39,332 nucleotides of DNA, from positions 1 to 39,332 of the forward strand of contig CAIZGG010000149.1 of assembly GCA_903932425.1 (NCBI GenBank), given 5' to 3'. Below the pieces are notes generated by a model, which was not told where the DNA came from, made no database searches, and worked only from the letters and a program-made list of their open reading frames with translations. The DNA comes from an uncultured beta proteobacterium (lineage in GTDB: Bacteria > Pseudomonadota > Gammaproteobacteria > Burkholderiales > Burkholderiaceae_B). Position 1 is the stretch's first letter; each line of letters starts with the position of its first letter. A program made the translations under genes and the position numbers. Below, one piece after another: positions 1-10,390 of this stretch.

Positions 1-633
1 CGTTGCCTGTAACAAGCGCTTTTGCTCGTCTAAGACGCGCACCTGTATGTAGCTAAGCCCCATCGCAGTCTGCGCCGTGAGCCTGGCGCCCGTGACCTCT
101 GCAGCAAGGGCGAGTTCTGTCGCATCGGTTGATTCAATATTTCGGCGCACACTGCCCCAAATATCAATTTGCCAACTCGCAAGAGCATTAGCACTGTAGG
201 TGCTAAGCGAGGTGCTGTTCACCACGCCGCCAGGCCCAGTGGCCGAGCCTCCGGTGCGTGTAGCGCCACCGGTTGCAGAGACCGTGGGCAGCAACGGCGC
301 CCTTGACCCTTGCGTCAGCGCCACCGCCTGCCTAAACCTCGCCTCAGCCTGCGCAATATTCTGGTTGGCAACATTAAGCTCTTGCATCAATTGATTAAGC
401 TTCGCGTCGTCATACATCAGCCACCATGCACCGCCGGGTACCTCGGCCAGTTGTGGTTTGGCCGGCTTCCAGCCTGGGGTCTCTTTAAACTGCACCCCAA
501 CATCAATCAGGGGGCGCACATAGTCAGGGCCCACCATGCAAGAGGCGAGCAGACTCAGCGCACTGACTAGCCATACAGCACGCATGCTACGCACCAAACG
601 ACGAAGCACAACGAAACGAAAGCAATCAATCAT
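1..633 (-). CDS. RND efflux outer-membrane lipoprotein (NodT/OprM family), C-terminus missing
   Basis: This is the outer-membrane channel of a tripartite efflux pump, forming the exit duct for substrates passed on by the adaptor and RND permeases encoded just upstream. My reverse-strand translation is open for 211 residues to the window edge. The ORF track omits it because it has no stop here. It begins with a basic stretch and hydrophobic segment ending in a lipobox (SLLASC), so it is probably a lipoprotein. The next residues, MVGPDYVRP, are the usual start of mature NodT-family proteins, and WWLMYDDAKLNQLMQELNVANQ matches the conserved first helix region. The ATG lies 2 bases after the mdtC stop, with an AAGG-type ribosome site inside the mdtC end, so translation is probably coupled. 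Full-length relatives are about 450-500 residues. Family is clear; substrates cannot be read from sequence. Confidence 0.93.
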   Translation of the reverse strand, partial: MIDCFRFVVLRRLVRSMRAVWLVSALSLLASCMVGPDYVRPLIDVGVQFKETPGWKPAKPQLAEVPGGAWWLMYDDAKLNQLMQELNVANQNIAQAEARFRQAVALTQGSRAPLLPTVSATGGATRTGGSATGPGGVVNSTSLSTYSANALASWQIDIWGSVRRNIESTDATELALAAEVTGARLTAQTAMGLSYIQVRVLDEQKRLLQAT

Positions 634-635
634 GT

Positions 636-3600
636 TTAAGCGCCCTTGGGCAACACCACAGGTTTTGAGGCAGACCAGGGTTTGGTCAACAGCCACAACC
701 GGAATCGATCAAGATACAAGTAAACCACAGGGGTGGTGTACAGCGTCAGCAACTGGCTCACTAGCAGCCCACCTAAAATCGTAATGCCAAGCGGTTGACG
801 CATTTCAACGCCAGCACCCGAAGCAAACACCAAGGGCATCGCACCAAAAATTGCAGCACACGTCGTCATCAGAATGGGTCTGAAGCGGGTCATGCAGGCT
901 TGATGGATGGCCTCTTTAGGCGACAACCCTAGTTTACGCTGCGCCTCAATTGCAAAGTCCACCATCATGATTGCGTTCTTTTTAACGATCCCGATCAACA
1001 AAAAAACACCTATCAAGGCAATCAGAGTGAACTCTGTTTTCATGAGCAACAACGCGAGCAACGCCCCGATACCTGCCGAGGGCAGCGTCGACAAAATCGT
1101 GAGCGGATGGATCGTGCTCTCATAGAGAATGCCCAACACGATATACATGGTGACAAGGGCCCCGAGGATCAACCAAGGCTGATTGGCCAAGGCGCTCTGA
1201 AAGGCTTTTGCCGTCCCCTGAAAACCTGCCTGGATTTTTTCGCTTGGCAGGTTAATACCCGCGATGGCCTGATCAATCGCAGCGTTGGCTTGCCCCAGTG
1301 ATACTCCAGGTGCCACATCGAAGGAAATCGTATCGGCTGCCGACAAACCTTGATGACGAACACTCAGCGGCGCGTTGTTCACTTCAAATTTTGCCACCGC
1401 CATCAAGGGCACGCGCTGGCCTGTTTGGCTTAAGACATAGACGTCACGCAACGACTCGGGGTCTTGCGCGTGGCGAGGAGCAACCCCCATCACCACCCGG
1501 TACTGGTTGCGATCACCATACATGATCGAAATCTGCCGCTGACTAAATGAATTGTTCAATACAGCAGAGATGTTCGCCATCGGCACGCCTAGCAGTTGCG
1601 CCGCGTCGCGATCAATCATCAGCGATACTTGTCTGCCGCGGTCTTCGACATCGGTGTCCACATCAACCAACTCGGGTAACCCAGCCAGCGCTTGTTGAAC
1701 CTTAGGCATCCATTCTTTTAAGTCCTCAAGTTCGTTGGCCATGAGCGTATATTGAAACGCCGAATTACTTTGTCGACCGCCCACCCTGATATCCTGTTGG
1801 GCCATCATAAATAACCGTGCGCCTGGGATCCCCGCGAGCTGAGGGCGCAACCGAGCAATCACATCTCTGATTGAAATCTTGCGCTCGGCAAAGGGTTTAA
1901 GCTGTACGGCCAAAAAACTGCTGTTGCTGCCGCCCCGTCCACTGGCGAACGCGGTCACCGTGCTAATGGCAGGGTCACGTAAAAGCACCTGTCTAAAACG
2001 ATCAAGCTTTGGCTTCATCGACTCGAACGAAGTGCCGTCATCGGTGGCAAAAAACCCGAGCATCATTCCAGTATCTTGTTGCGGAAAAAATCCTTTAGGT
2101 ACGGCACCATAAAGATAAAAATTCAAGCCAACCGTTGCCGCGAGCAGCAACATCATCAAACGACCATGACGCAAGGCCCAATGCAATGAACGTCCGTAGC
2201 CCTTAACAACGACCTCAACAAACGCTTGAATCCCGCGCGAGAACATATTGGGGCGCCCGCTCGAATCCCTTTCATTGCGGGGACGCTTGAGCAAATGCGC
2301 AGCCATCATTGGCGTCAAGGTCAAAGACACCAACATCGAAATTAATATTGCGGCCGACAAGGTCACCGCAAACTCTCGAAACAGCCGCCCGGGCAGACCT
2401 CCCATCAACAAGATCGGAATAAACACTGCGATCAAAGAAATGCTCATCGACAAGACGGTAAAGCCAACTTCTTTTGTGCCGCGCAACGCCGCCCGCTGAA
2501 CCGACTCGCCACGTTCAACGTGCCGCATGATATTTTCAACGACGACGATGGCATCATCTACCACGAACCCCGTCGCCACGATCAGCGCCATCAGTGACAT
2601 GGTGTTTAAAGAGTAGTCACATAAGTACATCACACCAAAAGTACCGATTAATGAAACCGGCACCGCAATCGTCGGGATAAAAGCGGCGCGTAAGTTACGC
2701 AGAAACACCAACACAACCATCATGACCAAGCCGATGGCAATCATCAATGTTTTTTCAGCCTCGAACACTGAAGCCCGAATACTCGGGGTGCGATCTTGCG
2801 CAACCGACACCGTGACGTCAGCGGGCAACATCGCGCGTAACACCGGCAACTCTGACCGAATCTGGTCCACAGTCTTGATGATGTTAGCTTTTGCCTGACT
2901 GCGCACTAGTACCAACACGGCTTGTTGCGTGTTGAAATAACCAATATTGAACGTATCCTCAACCGAGTCCTCAACTTGTGCAACCTCTGACAAGCGTACT
3001 GGCGCACCATTGCGCCAGGCAACGATCAGTGGGCGATACTCGGCGGCTTTCCAAAGTTGATCGTTGGCCATAATCTGCCAGCGATGCGTTTCGTTTTCGA
3101 GTACGCCTTTAGGGCGAGTCGAGTTTGCCGCAGCGATTGCTGCACGAACAGTTTCAAGGGATACGCCCGCCTGGGCCAACGCATCCGGATCAAGATCGAT
3201 ACGTACTGCCGGTAAAGTGCTTCCGCCAATCTGTACTTCGCCCACACCTTCGACTTGAGAAAGTTTTTGCTGCACCGTCGTCGAAGCAATGTCATACAAC
3301 TGCCCCTGCGATAATGACTCAGAGGTTAAGGCGAGCGTCATAATCGGTGCGGCAGCCGGGTTAGCCTTGTTGTATGACGGGTTGCTACGCAAACCACTGG
3401 GCATCATCGCACTCGCCGCATTGATTGCGCCCTGCACATCGGTCGCTGCACTATTAATATCGCGACTCAAATCAAACTGCAGCGTGATTCGAGTTTGACC
3501 TGTCGTACTGCGCGATGTCATTTCAGACACACCAGCGATCGTACCAAGCGAGCGTTCAAGCGGCGTCGCCACCGTAGCCGCCATGACTTCAGGGCTTGCA

Positions 3601-3758
3601 CCCGCCATTTGCGCACGCACCCCGATCACCGGAAACTCAATCTGCGGCAAGGGGGCAATCGGTAGCAGACTATGTGCGAGCCAACCCGCCAACACGACAC
3701 CCAGCCAAATCAATATCGTGGCAACAGGGCGTACGATAAAGGGGCCAGACAGACTCAT
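636..3758 (-). CDS. mdtC: RND multidrug efflux permease, MdtC-like
   Basis: This is an inner-membrane proton-driven drug exporter of the RND (AcrB/HAE1) superfamily, probably forming a mixed trimer with the adjacent MdtB-like protein. It has 1040 residues, normal for the family. Visible hallmarks are the N-terminal [12 protein letters not shown] first membrane helix, the TM4 proton-relay pair in [16 protein letters not shown], the TM10 lysine in [14 protein letters not shown], and [11 protein letters not shown] at the start of the second periplasmic half. The ATG overlaps the mdtB stop by 4 bases (ATGA), and the outer-membrane gene follows 2 bases after its stop. A family of two tandem, non-identical RND pumps after one adaptor is characteristic of MdtABC/MuxABC. 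The gene could equally be named muxC; substrate range is unknown. Confidence 0.93.
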   Translation of the reverse strand: MSLSGPFIVRPVATILIWLGVVLAGWLAHSLLPIAPLPQIEFPVIGVRAQMAGASPEVMAATVATPLERSLGTIAGVSEMTSRSTTGQTRITLQFDLSRDINSAATDVQGAINAASAMMPSGLRSNPSYNKANPAAAPIMTLALTSESLSQGQLYDIASTTVQQKLSQVEGVGEVQIGGSTLPAVRIDLDPDALAQAGVSLETVRAAIAAANSTRPKGVLENETHRWQIMANDQLWKAAEYRPLIVAWRNGAPVRLSEVAQVEDSVEDTFNIGYFNTQQAVLVLVRSQAKANIIKTVDQIRSELPVLRAMLPADVTVSVAQDRTPSIRASVFEAEKTLMIAIGLVMMVVLVFLRNLRAAFIPTIAVPVSLIGTFGVMYLCDYSLNTMSLMALIVATGFVVDDAIVVVENIMRHVERGESVQRAALRGTKEVGFTVLSMSISLIAVFIPILLMGGLPGRLFREFAVTLSAAILISMLVSLTLTPMMAAHLLKRPRNERDSSGRPNMFSRGIQAFVEVVVKGYGRSLHWALRHGRLMMLLLAATVGLNFYLYGAVPKGFFPQQDTGMMLGFFATDDGTSFESMKPKLDRFRQVLLRDPAISTVTAFASGRGGSNSSFLAVQLKPFAERKISIRDVIARLRPQLAGIPGARLFMMAQQDIRVGGRQSNSAFQYTLMANELEDLKEWMPKVQQALAGLPELVDVDTDVEDRGRQVSLMIDRDAAQLLGVPMANISAVLNNSFSQRQISIMYGDRNQYRVVMGVAPRHAQDPESLRDVYVLSQTGQRVPLMAVAKFEVNNAPLSVRHQGLSAADTISFDVAPGVSLGQANAAIDQAIAGINLPSEKIQAGFQGTAKAFQSALANQPWLILGALVTMYIVLGILYESTIHPLTILSTLPSAGIGALLALLLMKTEFTLIALIGVFLLIGIVKKNAIMMVDFAIEAQRKLGLSPKEAIHQACMTRFRPILMTTCAAIFGAMPLVFASGAGVEMRQPLGITILGGLLVSQLLTLYTTPVVYLYLDRFRLWLLTKPWSASKPVVLPKGA

Positions 3759-6700
3759 GACGCAGGATGACTTGTGTTTGCAGTGTTACGATGACCAACA
3801 AACATACGATCAAAAAATAAATAGATCACTGGTGTGGTGAATAGTGTCAGCACTTGACTCACGAGCAACCCACCCACCATCACCAACCCAAGCGGCTGAC
3901 GAAGCTCGGCGCCAGTGCCCGATGAGAGCATCAGCGGCACAGCACCAAACAATGCCGCAAGCGTCGTCATCAAAATCGGCCGAAAGCGCAAGAGCGCAGC
4001 TTGTTGAATCGCCTCTAAGGCGGGCAGATTATGTTTGCGTTCAGCTTCAAGCGCAAAATCGATCATCATGATCGCGTTTTTTTTCACGATCCCGATTAAT
4101 AGAATGATCCCAATAATACCGATCATATCCAAATCGCGTCCCGTCAGCGTCAAGGCCAACAAGGCACCAATCGCGGCAGACGGCAATGTCGATAAAATCG
4201 TAATTGGATGAATAAAGCTTTCATACAAAATGCCCAGTACGATATACATCGTGATGACTGCGGCCAGGATCAAAAATAGCGTACTTGACAAAGAGGCCTC
4301 AAACGCGCGTGCGGCCCCCTGAAAGCGAGCTTGTATCCCCAAGGGCATGCCGATGTCGCGCTGGGACTGGCCGACTGCTGCCACCGCGTCCGACAACGAG
4401 GCGCCCGGTGCAAGGTTAAAAGAAATCGTTACCGAGGGAAACTGATCGAGCCTATTCAACACCAACGCAGAACGCCCCTCTGTGACCGTCACTAAGTTCG
4501 TCAGAGCGATGGGTTTGCCTTCATCGGTTTTAACAAAAATTGACCCAAAGGCTGAGGGGTCACGACGAAACTGCGGCGCAGTCTCGAGCACGACACGATA
4601 TTGATTTGATTGCGTAAAAATCGTTGAAATCTGGCGCTGCCCAAACGCGTCATAGAGCGCATCATCAATCGCCGCCGCCGTGACACCCACGCGTGCCGCA
4701 GCGTCGCGGTCAATCTGAATAAACGTATTGAGCCCTTCGTTTTGCATATCATCGATCACATCAGCAAGTGGCTGGCGCTGCCGCAGCTGATCAACAAGCA
4801 AGGGCACCCACTGCGCCAACAGTGCCGGGTCAGCGCTTTCAAGCGTCAGTTGGTACTGGGTACGACTGACACGATCTTCGACTGTTAAATCTTGCACAGG
4901 CTGCAGATAGAACTGCAGGTCGGTGAGGGCACTTAAGCGTTCTTGTAACCGACGGATAATCACCGTCGCACGCTGGTCTCTCAGGTCATGGCCACGCAAA
5001 GCAACCTGCAGACGACCTGTGTTGACGGTTTCGTTGACCGCATCGACACCAACAAAAGAGGCCACGGTAGCAACATCCGGATCTTCCAGGATGATTTTGA
5101 CAGCGTCTTGCTGCCGCTTAGCCATCGCTGCGAAGGCAAGATTCTGAGGCGCCTGCGTCACGATTTGGATTAGCCCCGTATCCTGGACCGGGAAAAACCC
5201 CTTTGGGATCGCCAGGTAGAGCGCCGCTGTCAATAAAAAGGTGCCGAGCGCTACGAACAAGGTAAGCGTTTGATGATTAAGCACGATCTGTAACAAACGA
5301 CCATAGCCCGCGATCAACCCATCAATTTTTTGACTGATATAACGCGCGATCGCCCCCCCGCTCTGGTGATCCCCCACGCGCAACAGACGCGCACACATCA
5401 TCGGCGTTAAGGTCAGCGAGATCACTAATGACAGCAAAATCGCCACTGCAAGCGTGACCGCAAACTCTCTGAAGAGCCGCCCGACAACCTCGGTCATAAA
5501 AAGCAAAGGTATCAGCACAGCGATCAACGATACGGTCAATGACACAAGCGTAAACCCAATTTGCGATGCACCTTTTAACGCAGCTTGCATAGGTGTGTCA
5601 CCACGCTCAAGGTAACGCGCAATATTTTCGATCATCACAATCGCGTCATCGACCACAAAGCCAGTCGCAATAGTCAAGGCCATCAAGGTCAGATTATTAA
5701 TACTAAAACCGATCAGATACATCACACCAAACGTGCCCACCAACGATAGAGGTACGACAATGCTTGGAATTAAGGTCGCAGTAAGCGTCCGTAAAAAAAC
5801 AAAGGTCACTAAAACGACTAAGCCAATTGCCAGCACAAGCTCGGTCTGTACGTCACGCACTGATTCGCGAATTGTCTGGGTGCGATCGGACATGACCCTG
5901 ACATCAAGGTTGGCTGGCAGCGCCACGCGTAGCTGAGGGAGTAATTTTTGTATGCGATCGACAACCTCAATCACATTTGCGCCAGGCTGTCGCTGAACAT
6001 TGAGCAAAATTGCTGGCTCTGTGTCGGCCCAGGCGGCCAGCCGCGCATCCTCAGCCTCTGAGACAGCTGTGGCAACATCTGAGAGCCTCAGCGGGGCACC
6101 GTTGTTGTAGGCCACCACCAGGTTCATATACTCGAGTGGATTTTTAAGCTGGTCATTGGCGTTAATGGTCGTTGAGCGCACTGCCCCATCAAGCGTGCCT
6201 TTCGGCTGATTGACGTTTGCGCCTACGACCGCCGCGCGCACGTCAGCAAGCGTCAATCCGTACGCAGCCAACGCCTGAGGATTAGCCTGTATGCGCATTG
6301 AGGGGCGCTGTCCGCCCGCTACGGTGACCAAACCCACGCCCGCTACTTGGGAGATCTTCTGCGCCATACGGGTATCGACTAAATCACGAATCTGCGGCAA
6401 AGGAACCGTAGGGGACGTCACCGCAAGGGTCAGCACTGCGGCATCGGCCGGGTTGACCTTGTTATAAACAGGCGGCGCCGGCAGATCGCGTGGTAGCAAA
6501 TTACTTGCTGCATTGATCGCCGCTTGAACCTGCTGTTCGGCCACATCAAGCGGTAGCGACAAGGCAAACTGCAGCGTAATCACTGACGTACCGGCCGCGC
6601 TACTTGACGACATCTGCCTGAGCCCAGGCATTTGCCCAAACTGCCTTTCAAGGGGCGAGGTCACCAGAGCGGCCATGACATCGGGGCTGGCACCTGGGTA

Positions 6701-6850
6701 GAAAGCCGTCGCTTGAATGGTAGGGTAATCAACTTCGGGCAAGGACGAGACCGGCAACCAAAGGTAGGCAATCAAGCCAGACAACAACAAGGCCACCATC
6801 GCCAGCGTGGTGGCAACAGGTCGAACGATGAACGGCCGAGAGAGATTCAC
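3755..6850 (-). CDS. mdtB: RND multidrug efflux permease, MdtB-like
   Basis: This is the first of two RND permeases in the operon and the likely partner of the MdtC-like protein in one heteromeric pump. It has 1031 residues. The expected features are present: [19 protein letters not shown] as TM1, the paired TM4 aspartates in [16 protein letters not shown], the TM10 lysine in [14 protein letters not shown], and [11 protein letters not shown] opening the second half. The start is GTG, overlapping the mdtA stop as GTGA, so it is tightly coupled to the adaptor. Its sequence differs from the downstream permease throughout, so this is the two-permease MdtBC arrangement and not a recent duplication. 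In characterised MdtABC pumps, bile salts and novobiocin are substrates, but that cannot be assumed here. Confidence 0.93.
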   Translation of the reverse strand: MNLSRPFIVRPVATTLAMVALLLSGLIAYLWLPVSSLPEVDYPTIQATAFYPGASPDVMAALVTSPLERQFGQMPGLRQMSSSSAAGTSVITLQFALSLPLDVAEQQVQAAINAASNLLPRDLPAPPVYNKVNPADAAVLTLAVTSPTVPLPQIRDLVDTRMAQKISQVAGVGLVTVAGGQRPSMRIQANPQALAAYGLTLADVRAAVVGANVNQPKGTLDGAVRSTTINANDQLKNPLEYMNLVVAYNNGAPLRLSDVATAVSEAEDARLAAWADTEPAILLNVQRQPGANVIEVVDRIQKLLPQLRVALPANLDVRVMSDRTQTIRESVRDVQTELVLAIGLVVLVTFVFLRTLTATLIPSIVVPLSLVGTFGVMYLIGFSINNLTLMALTIATGFVVDDAIVMIENIARYLERGDTPMQAALKGASQIGFTLVSLTVSLIAVLIPLLFMTEVVGRLFREFAVTLAVAILLSLVISLTLTPMMCARLLRVGDHQSGGAIARYISQKIDGLIAGYGRLLQIVLNHQTLTLFVALGTFLLTAALYLAIPKGFFPVQDTGLIQIVTQAPQNLAFAAMAKRQQDAVKIILEDPDVATVASFVGVDAVNETVNTGRLQVALRGHDLRDQRATVIIRRLQERLSALTDLQFYLQPVQDLTVEDRVSRTQYQLTLESADPALLAQWVPLLVDQLRQRQPLADVIDDMQNEGLNTFIQIDRDAAARVGVTAAAIDDALYDAFGQRQISTIFTQSNQYRVVLETAPQFRRDPSAFGSIFVKTDEGKPIALTNLVTVTEGRSALVLNRLDQFPSVTISFNLAPGASLSDAVAAVGQSQRDIGMPLGIQARFQGAARAFEASLSSTLFLILAAVITMYIVLGILYESFIHPITILSTLPSAAIGALLALTLTGRDLDMIGIIGIILLIGIVKKNAIMMIDFALEAERKHNLPALEAIQQAALLRFRPILMTTLAALFGAVPLMLSSGTGAELRQPLGLVMVGGLLVSQVLTLFTTPVIYLFFDRMFVGHRNTANTSHPAS

Positions 6851-8112
6851 GGCCGGGGCGGTGCCGCGACGCTACCCGACGAACCGGGGGCTTGAGGGTT
6901 CGGGGCTCCCGATGCAGATGAACGCGCACCCGCCGCGGGCGCACGATTACCAGAGCCGTCAGCACCGATGACACGCACTTTTGCACCTGCACGCAAACGG
7001 TCTGTGCCTTCGAGTACGACTCGCTCAGCCACTTGCACACCTTCAAGGACCGCCACACGGTCGCCGCTACGCGCGCCTGTTTTTACAGGCCGCACAACCA
7101 CCGTGTCATCCGGCAAAATCACATACACAAAGGCACCTTGGTTACCTTGCTGCAAGGCGCCAGAGGGGATCGTTAACGCGTCTTTGACGGTATTGACCTT
7201 CATTCGCACATTCACGAACTGGTTTGGAAACAAGGCATCCGTTTCGTTTGTAAACCGAGCCTTTAGTTTGACCGTGCCTGTTGCGACATCAATCTGATTA
7301 TCGATGGTCATTAATTCACCTTGAGCCAGTCGGACCTGATCGGCCCGATCATAGGCCTCAACGGTGAGAGTCTGACCGGCAAGCAATGGTCCACGCACGG
7401 CGGGCAAATCGTTTTCGGCCAACGTAAATAAAACTGCAATCGGTTGCGTCTGGGTGATTACCACTAAACCTAGTGGGTCATTGGCAATGATCAGATTGCC
7501 CGCATCGACACGCCGCAGACCCAGACGCCCTGCAATGGGCGCAGTGATCCGTGTGTAATCAAGCTGCAGCCGGGCATTATCAACAGCGGCCCGATCGCTT
7601 TTGAGTTGTCCTTCAAACTTGCTGACCAACGCCAATTGGGTATCGAGCATTTGAGGTGCAATCGAATCTTGCTTGCGTAAGGTTTGATAGCGCTGTAAAT
7701 CGCGCTTAGCGTTTTGATATTGGGATTCGTCTTGTTGTTGCTGACCAATCGCCTGCTCAAGCGCCACCTCAAACGAGCGAGGGTCGATCTTGGCGAGCAA
7801 CTGATCCTCTTTGACTTGTTCACCCTCTTTGAACAGTACCTCGGTCAACTCGCCCTGTACACGGCTGCGCACCGTGACGGTATTAAACGCCGTGACCGTA
7901 CCGAGGCCACGCAAATACACATCCAAATCTTGTACACGCGCGACCTCTGTTTTAACCGGCACGGGCGGCACAAAGCCTGCTGGCGGACCTTTTTTTGCTG
8001 TACTGGTTGCGTCGGGTATGAACCACCAAACTGCGAGCCCCACCAAAAGAGCGCTTCCAAGCCATACAAGCGGCGACCGCACTAACGAGCGTGTTGATAA
8101 ACGTTCAGACAT
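6847..8112 (-). CDS. mdtA: RND efflux periplasmic adaptor, MdtA-like
   Basis: This is a membrane fusion protein (HlyD/AcrA family) that bridges the RND permeases and the outer-membrane channel. It has 421 residues: an N-terminal membrane anchor (about residues 15-31, [19 protein letters not shown]), a biotinyl-lipoyl-like segment ([31 protein letters not shown]), a long helical hairpin, the returning lipoyl half ([20 protein letters not shown]), and beta-barrel and membrane-proximal domains. The C-terminal tail of about 40 residues is rich in Ala, Gly, Ser and Pro and looks disordered. The ATG lies 18 bases after the zapD stop with a GGA-type ribosome site. No clear promoter fits in that gap, so expression may come from within zapD or from the upstream operon. 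Assignment to the MdtA/MuxA branch rests on the two following permeases. Confidence 0.92.
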   Translation of the reverse strand: MSERLSTRSLVRSPLVWLGSALLVGLAVWWFIPDATSTAKKGPPAGFVPPVPVKTEVARVQDLDVYLRGLGTVTAFNTVTVRSRVQGELTEVLFKEGEQVKEDQLLAKIDPRSFEVALEQAIGQQQQDESQYQNAKRDLQRYQTLRKQDSIAPQMLDTQLALVSKFEGQLKSDRAAVDNARLQLDYTRITAPIAGRLGLRRVDAGNLIIANDPLGLVVITQTQPIAVLFTLAENDLPAVRGPLLAGQTLTVEAYDRADQVRLAQGELMTIDNQIDVATGTVKLKARFTNETDALFPNQFVNVRMKVNTVKDALTIPSGALQQGNQGAFVYVILPDDTVVVRPVKTGARSGDRVAVLEGVQVAERVVLEGTDRLRAGAKVRVIGADGSGNRAPAAGARSSASGAPNPQAPGSSGSVAAPPRP

Positions 8113-8130
8113 TAGAGATTCCAGGCGACC

Positions 8131-8919
8131 CTACAGGGCGCAAAGGGTCATTTTGAAAGCCACATCCTGCGTCACAGCCTGAGGGCGCTGGTCGCCCTGT
8201 TGCGCCGAGTAGCGAATCCAGACCATATACTTGTTGGCACTGATTTCAGGAAACACACCGGCAGAGTCGTCAACCCAGACGCGCAGTAGCTGATAAGTTT
8301 TACCCGCCAACATTTGCTGATAGGCGCCCTGAGGTGCCACCACCTTTACGTCCTCGCCCGACTCACGCAGCAGGCGCAAAACGATCGAGATGCCAATCTG
8401 TACTGGCATTAAGGTTGCGATCCAACGCCGCAAGTCAGCATGGCGCTTCGCCTCAGGCAAACTCTGCCAAGCATGAAACGATGGCAGGTCAACCTGCGTG
8501 CCTCCCCCGGGTACCACCAGCCGACCACGCAAACTCGTCAACCATTCGTTCTCGCGCAGAGACTGGCCGGTACGACCGCTCGCATTCAGGTTAGCCGCTG
8601 CCTTTTCAATTTCTGACAGCATACTTGTCAGAGTTTTTGCATCGACCCCAGGGTGATCCTTTAGCCCAACCAACACGAGGCGCTGGCGCTCAAGGTCTTG
8701 TAAAACACTACCTTTAATATCAGTGCGTTCGGTGGCATCAAGCAAGTCAAACAAAGCCGAAAGCGCTACTTGATGCTGACGGGCGTCGTTTAAGCCGGCG
8801 AAAAATATCATCCGATCAAACAACGACTCAAGGCGCAATAGCGCCCGGACACGTTCATTGAAAGGATATTCAAACAAAATCACAATATTTGCACGTCGTT
8901 TGGTGAATAGCCCGCCCAT
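8131..8919 (-). CDS. zapD: Cell division protein ZapD
   Basis: ZapD (formerly YacF, DUF1342) is a cytoplasmic protein that cross-links FtsZ filaments and supports Z-ring assembly. The protein matches the family across its length: VILFEYPFNERVRALLRLE at the start, LRENEWLTSLRGRLVVPGGG in the middle, and NKYMVWIRYSAQQGDQRPQ near the end. E. coli ZapD is 247 residues. The tracked start gives 262, and relatives begin close to the ILFEYPFNER motif. A GTG at codon 13 (around 8883) is therefore a serious alternative start. Neither start has a convincing Shine-Dalgarno sequence. It follows coaE by about 24 bases in the same direction, as in many beta- and gammaproteobacteria. The usual next gene, yacG, is absent and mdtA takes its place. 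Confidence 0.93.
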   Translation of the reverse strand: MGGLFTKRRANIVILFEYPFNERVRALLRLESLFDRMIFFAGLNDARQHQVALSALFDLLDATERTDIKGSVLQDLERQRLVLVGLKDHPGVDAKTLTSMLSEIEKAAANLNASGRTGQSLRENEWLTSLRGRLVVPGGGTQVDLPSFHAWQSLPEAKRHADLRRWIATLMPVQIGISIVLRLLRESGEDVKVVAPQGAYQQMLAGKTYQLLRVWVDDSAGVFPEISANKYMVWIRYSAQQGDQRPQAVTQDVAFKMTLCAL

Positions 8920-8943
8920 TCAAGGTGCGGGCATTAAAGTCAT

Positions 8944-9555
8944 TTATGCAAGGTTACACCAACCTTGGTGCAACACCAATACTTGTTTTTCAAGGTCGGC
9001 CATCGAAACCCCCGCCGAATTGTCAATCACATCGTCGGCGACTGCCAACCGCTGCTCGCGAGTTGCTTGCGCCGCCAGAATGTTTTGAATGGTCGCGAGT
9101 TCGATCCCGCTGCGTGCCTGCACCCGCGCAATCTGGGTGTCTTGATCGCAATCCACCACGCAAAGACGGTCAATTTGCTGACGCCAACGACCCGATTCAA
9201 CCAATAAGGGCACTACAAACACAATATAAAGCCCCTGAGCAAGCTCCGCCTCTTCGCGCACAGTTTGGGCGATCAGCGGGTGCAAAATGGCCTCAAGCTC
9301 AACCCTTTTAGCTGGGGCGGTAAACACAAGCTCGCGCATACGAGCTCGGTTTAGCGCGCCAGAGGGCTCAATGACGTCAGGCCCAAAGGTTTGGCGAATC
9401 GGGTCAATAGCCCGCCCGCCGGGCGCAGTCAGACTGTGAGCGATCAGATCGGTGTCGATCACAGACGCCCCCCACGACCCAAGCAAGTTGGCCACCTGGG
9501 TTTTGCCCGAACCAATCCCTCCGGTCAGGCCCAATTTAAACTTCGCCGTCTGCAT
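8944..9555 (-). CDS. coaE: Dephospho-CoA kinase
   Basis: CoaE catalyses the last step of coenzyme A synthesis, ATP-dependent phosphorylation of the 3'-hydroxyl of dephospho-CoA in the cytoplasm. The 203-residue length is standard. The P-loop GGIGSGKT is at residues 12-19, followed by ASVIDTDLIAHSL, which carries the conserved aspartate of the substrate site, and the lid/CoA region around the ILHPLI motif. A good ribosome site (AAGG) sits 5 bases before the ATG. It lies 22 bases downstream of pilD and upstream of zapD. panC, an earlier step of the same CoA pathway, is encoded about 2 kb away in a separate unit. Confidence 0.96.
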   Translation of the reverse strand: MQTAKFKLGLTGGIGSGKTQVANLLGSWGASVIDTDLIAHSLTAPGGRAIDPIRQTFGPDVIEPSGALNRARMRELVFTAPAKRVELEAILHPLIAQTVREEAELAQGLYIVFVVPLLVESGRWRQQIDRLCVVDCDQDTQIARVQARSGIELATIQNILAAQATREQRLAVADDVIDNSAGVSMADLEKQVLVLHQGWCNLA

Positions 9556-9577
9556 AGTTACCTTACGAACAAGGCTG

Positions 9578-10297
9578 TCAGGGACTCAACTGAACAAGTG
9601 ACAGGCTATTTTGGGTACAAAATAGCATGAGGATACCGCCCATTGCCAAGTAAGGCCCAAACGCAACGGCCTCGAACCGCTTGCGACGACCCAGGATTCG
9701 CCCGCACAAGGCAGCGACGCACCCTGCCAGCGAGGCCAATAACAGCGTCCAGGGAAGCGCCTCTATGCCTAACCAGGCCCCGTTGGCCGCTGCTAACTTT
9801 AAATCCCCAAAGCCAATGCCGTCTCGGCCACTGCAGCCCCGAAACGCGGCCCAAATCAGCCATAAAACGCCATAACCTGCTGCAGCGCCGGCCACCGCGT
9901 CGCTCAGCGTCACCCACCCGCCCAGCCAATGAAACATTAGGCCAGCCCATAACAAGGGCAGGGTCAACATATCGGGTAAGAGGCGGGTCTGCGCGTCAAT
10001 GCGCGCCAGTACCTGTACGGTTGCGCAGTAAAACACGGCCATCCAGGCATCCCAACTCGGGCCCCAGGTCAGCACGGCAAACATCGAACACAGGCACAGC
10101 CCGCCTGCCAACACATAATCTAAGTAAAATTTTGCTTCTGGCAAGCCTTGGAGCACGCTTTGAGCAACCGAATCCGCCCCCGCGAGCCGACCCGACAGAC
10201 GACCAGACACTTCGCGCGCCACGGGCACCAAAATCAAGGCGCTGAGCCCACCCAAGGGCAGCCCAATCAGCAAAGCGGTCATCAATCGTTCAAACAT
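9578..10297 (-). CDS. pilD: A24 prepilin peptidase, PilD-like, lacking the N-terminal zinc/methylase domain
   Basis: Type IV prepilin peptidases are polytopic inner-membrane aspartyl proteases that cleave leader peptides of pilins and type II secretion pseudopilins. The two catalytic aspartates are visible: Asp101 in RIDAQTRLLPD and Asp165 in the GFGD motif of GIGFGDLKLAAANGAWLG; the later FGPYLAMGG segment is also typical. I chose the ATG at 10297 (239 residues) instead of the tracked start at 10423, because the upstream extension is not hydrophobic, resembles no PilD, and overlaps the divergent gene. Full PilD proteins are about 280-290 residues, with an N-terminal domain holding paired CxxC zinc motifs and N-methyltransferase function. 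That domain is absent here. No pilin or pilBC genes are in the window, so the substrate is unknown. Peptidase activity is likely; methylation is doubtful. Confidence 0.85.
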   Translation of the reverse strand: MFERLMTALLIGLPLGGLSALILVPVAREVSGRLSGRLAGADSVAQSVLQGLPEAKFYLDYVLAGGLCLCSMFAVLTWGPSWDAWMAVFYCATVQVLARIDAQTRLLPDMLTLPLLWAGLMFHWLGGWVTLSDAVAGAAAGYGVLWLIWAAFRGCSGRDGIGFGDLKLAAANGAWLGIEALPWTLLLASLAGCVAALCGRILGRRKRFEAVAFGPYLAMGGILMLFCTQNSLSLVQLSP

Positions 10298-10320
10298 TGC
10301 TATTTGATAAAAAGTTACTG

Positions 10321-10337
10321 TGCAGGGACGGTGCCAA
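10321..10337 (-). promoter_or_regulatory. Sigma-54-like (-24/-12) promoter upstream of pilD
   Basis: On the minus strand the sequence reads TTGGCACCGTCCCTGCA. This has the GG and GC dinucleotides separated by exactly 10 bases, with a full TGGCAC at -24 and CTGCA where TTGCA is the consensus at -12. Transcription would begin about 10-15 bases upstream of the pilD ATG. Sigma-54 control is established for pilin genes in several proteobacteria, but it is not proven here. I saw no enhancer-binding protein gene or clear upstream activator site. Confidence 0.4.
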
Positions 10338-10390
10338 ATGCGTAGAATGCATAGAATCCTTGTAGTTTCTTGAATTAGGAAGTCTCGATT

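Noticed and set aside
9643-10245. 200-residue plus-strand ORF opposite pilD
   Set aside because: Arg/Pro/Thr-rich shadow translation of the GC-rich pilD gene.
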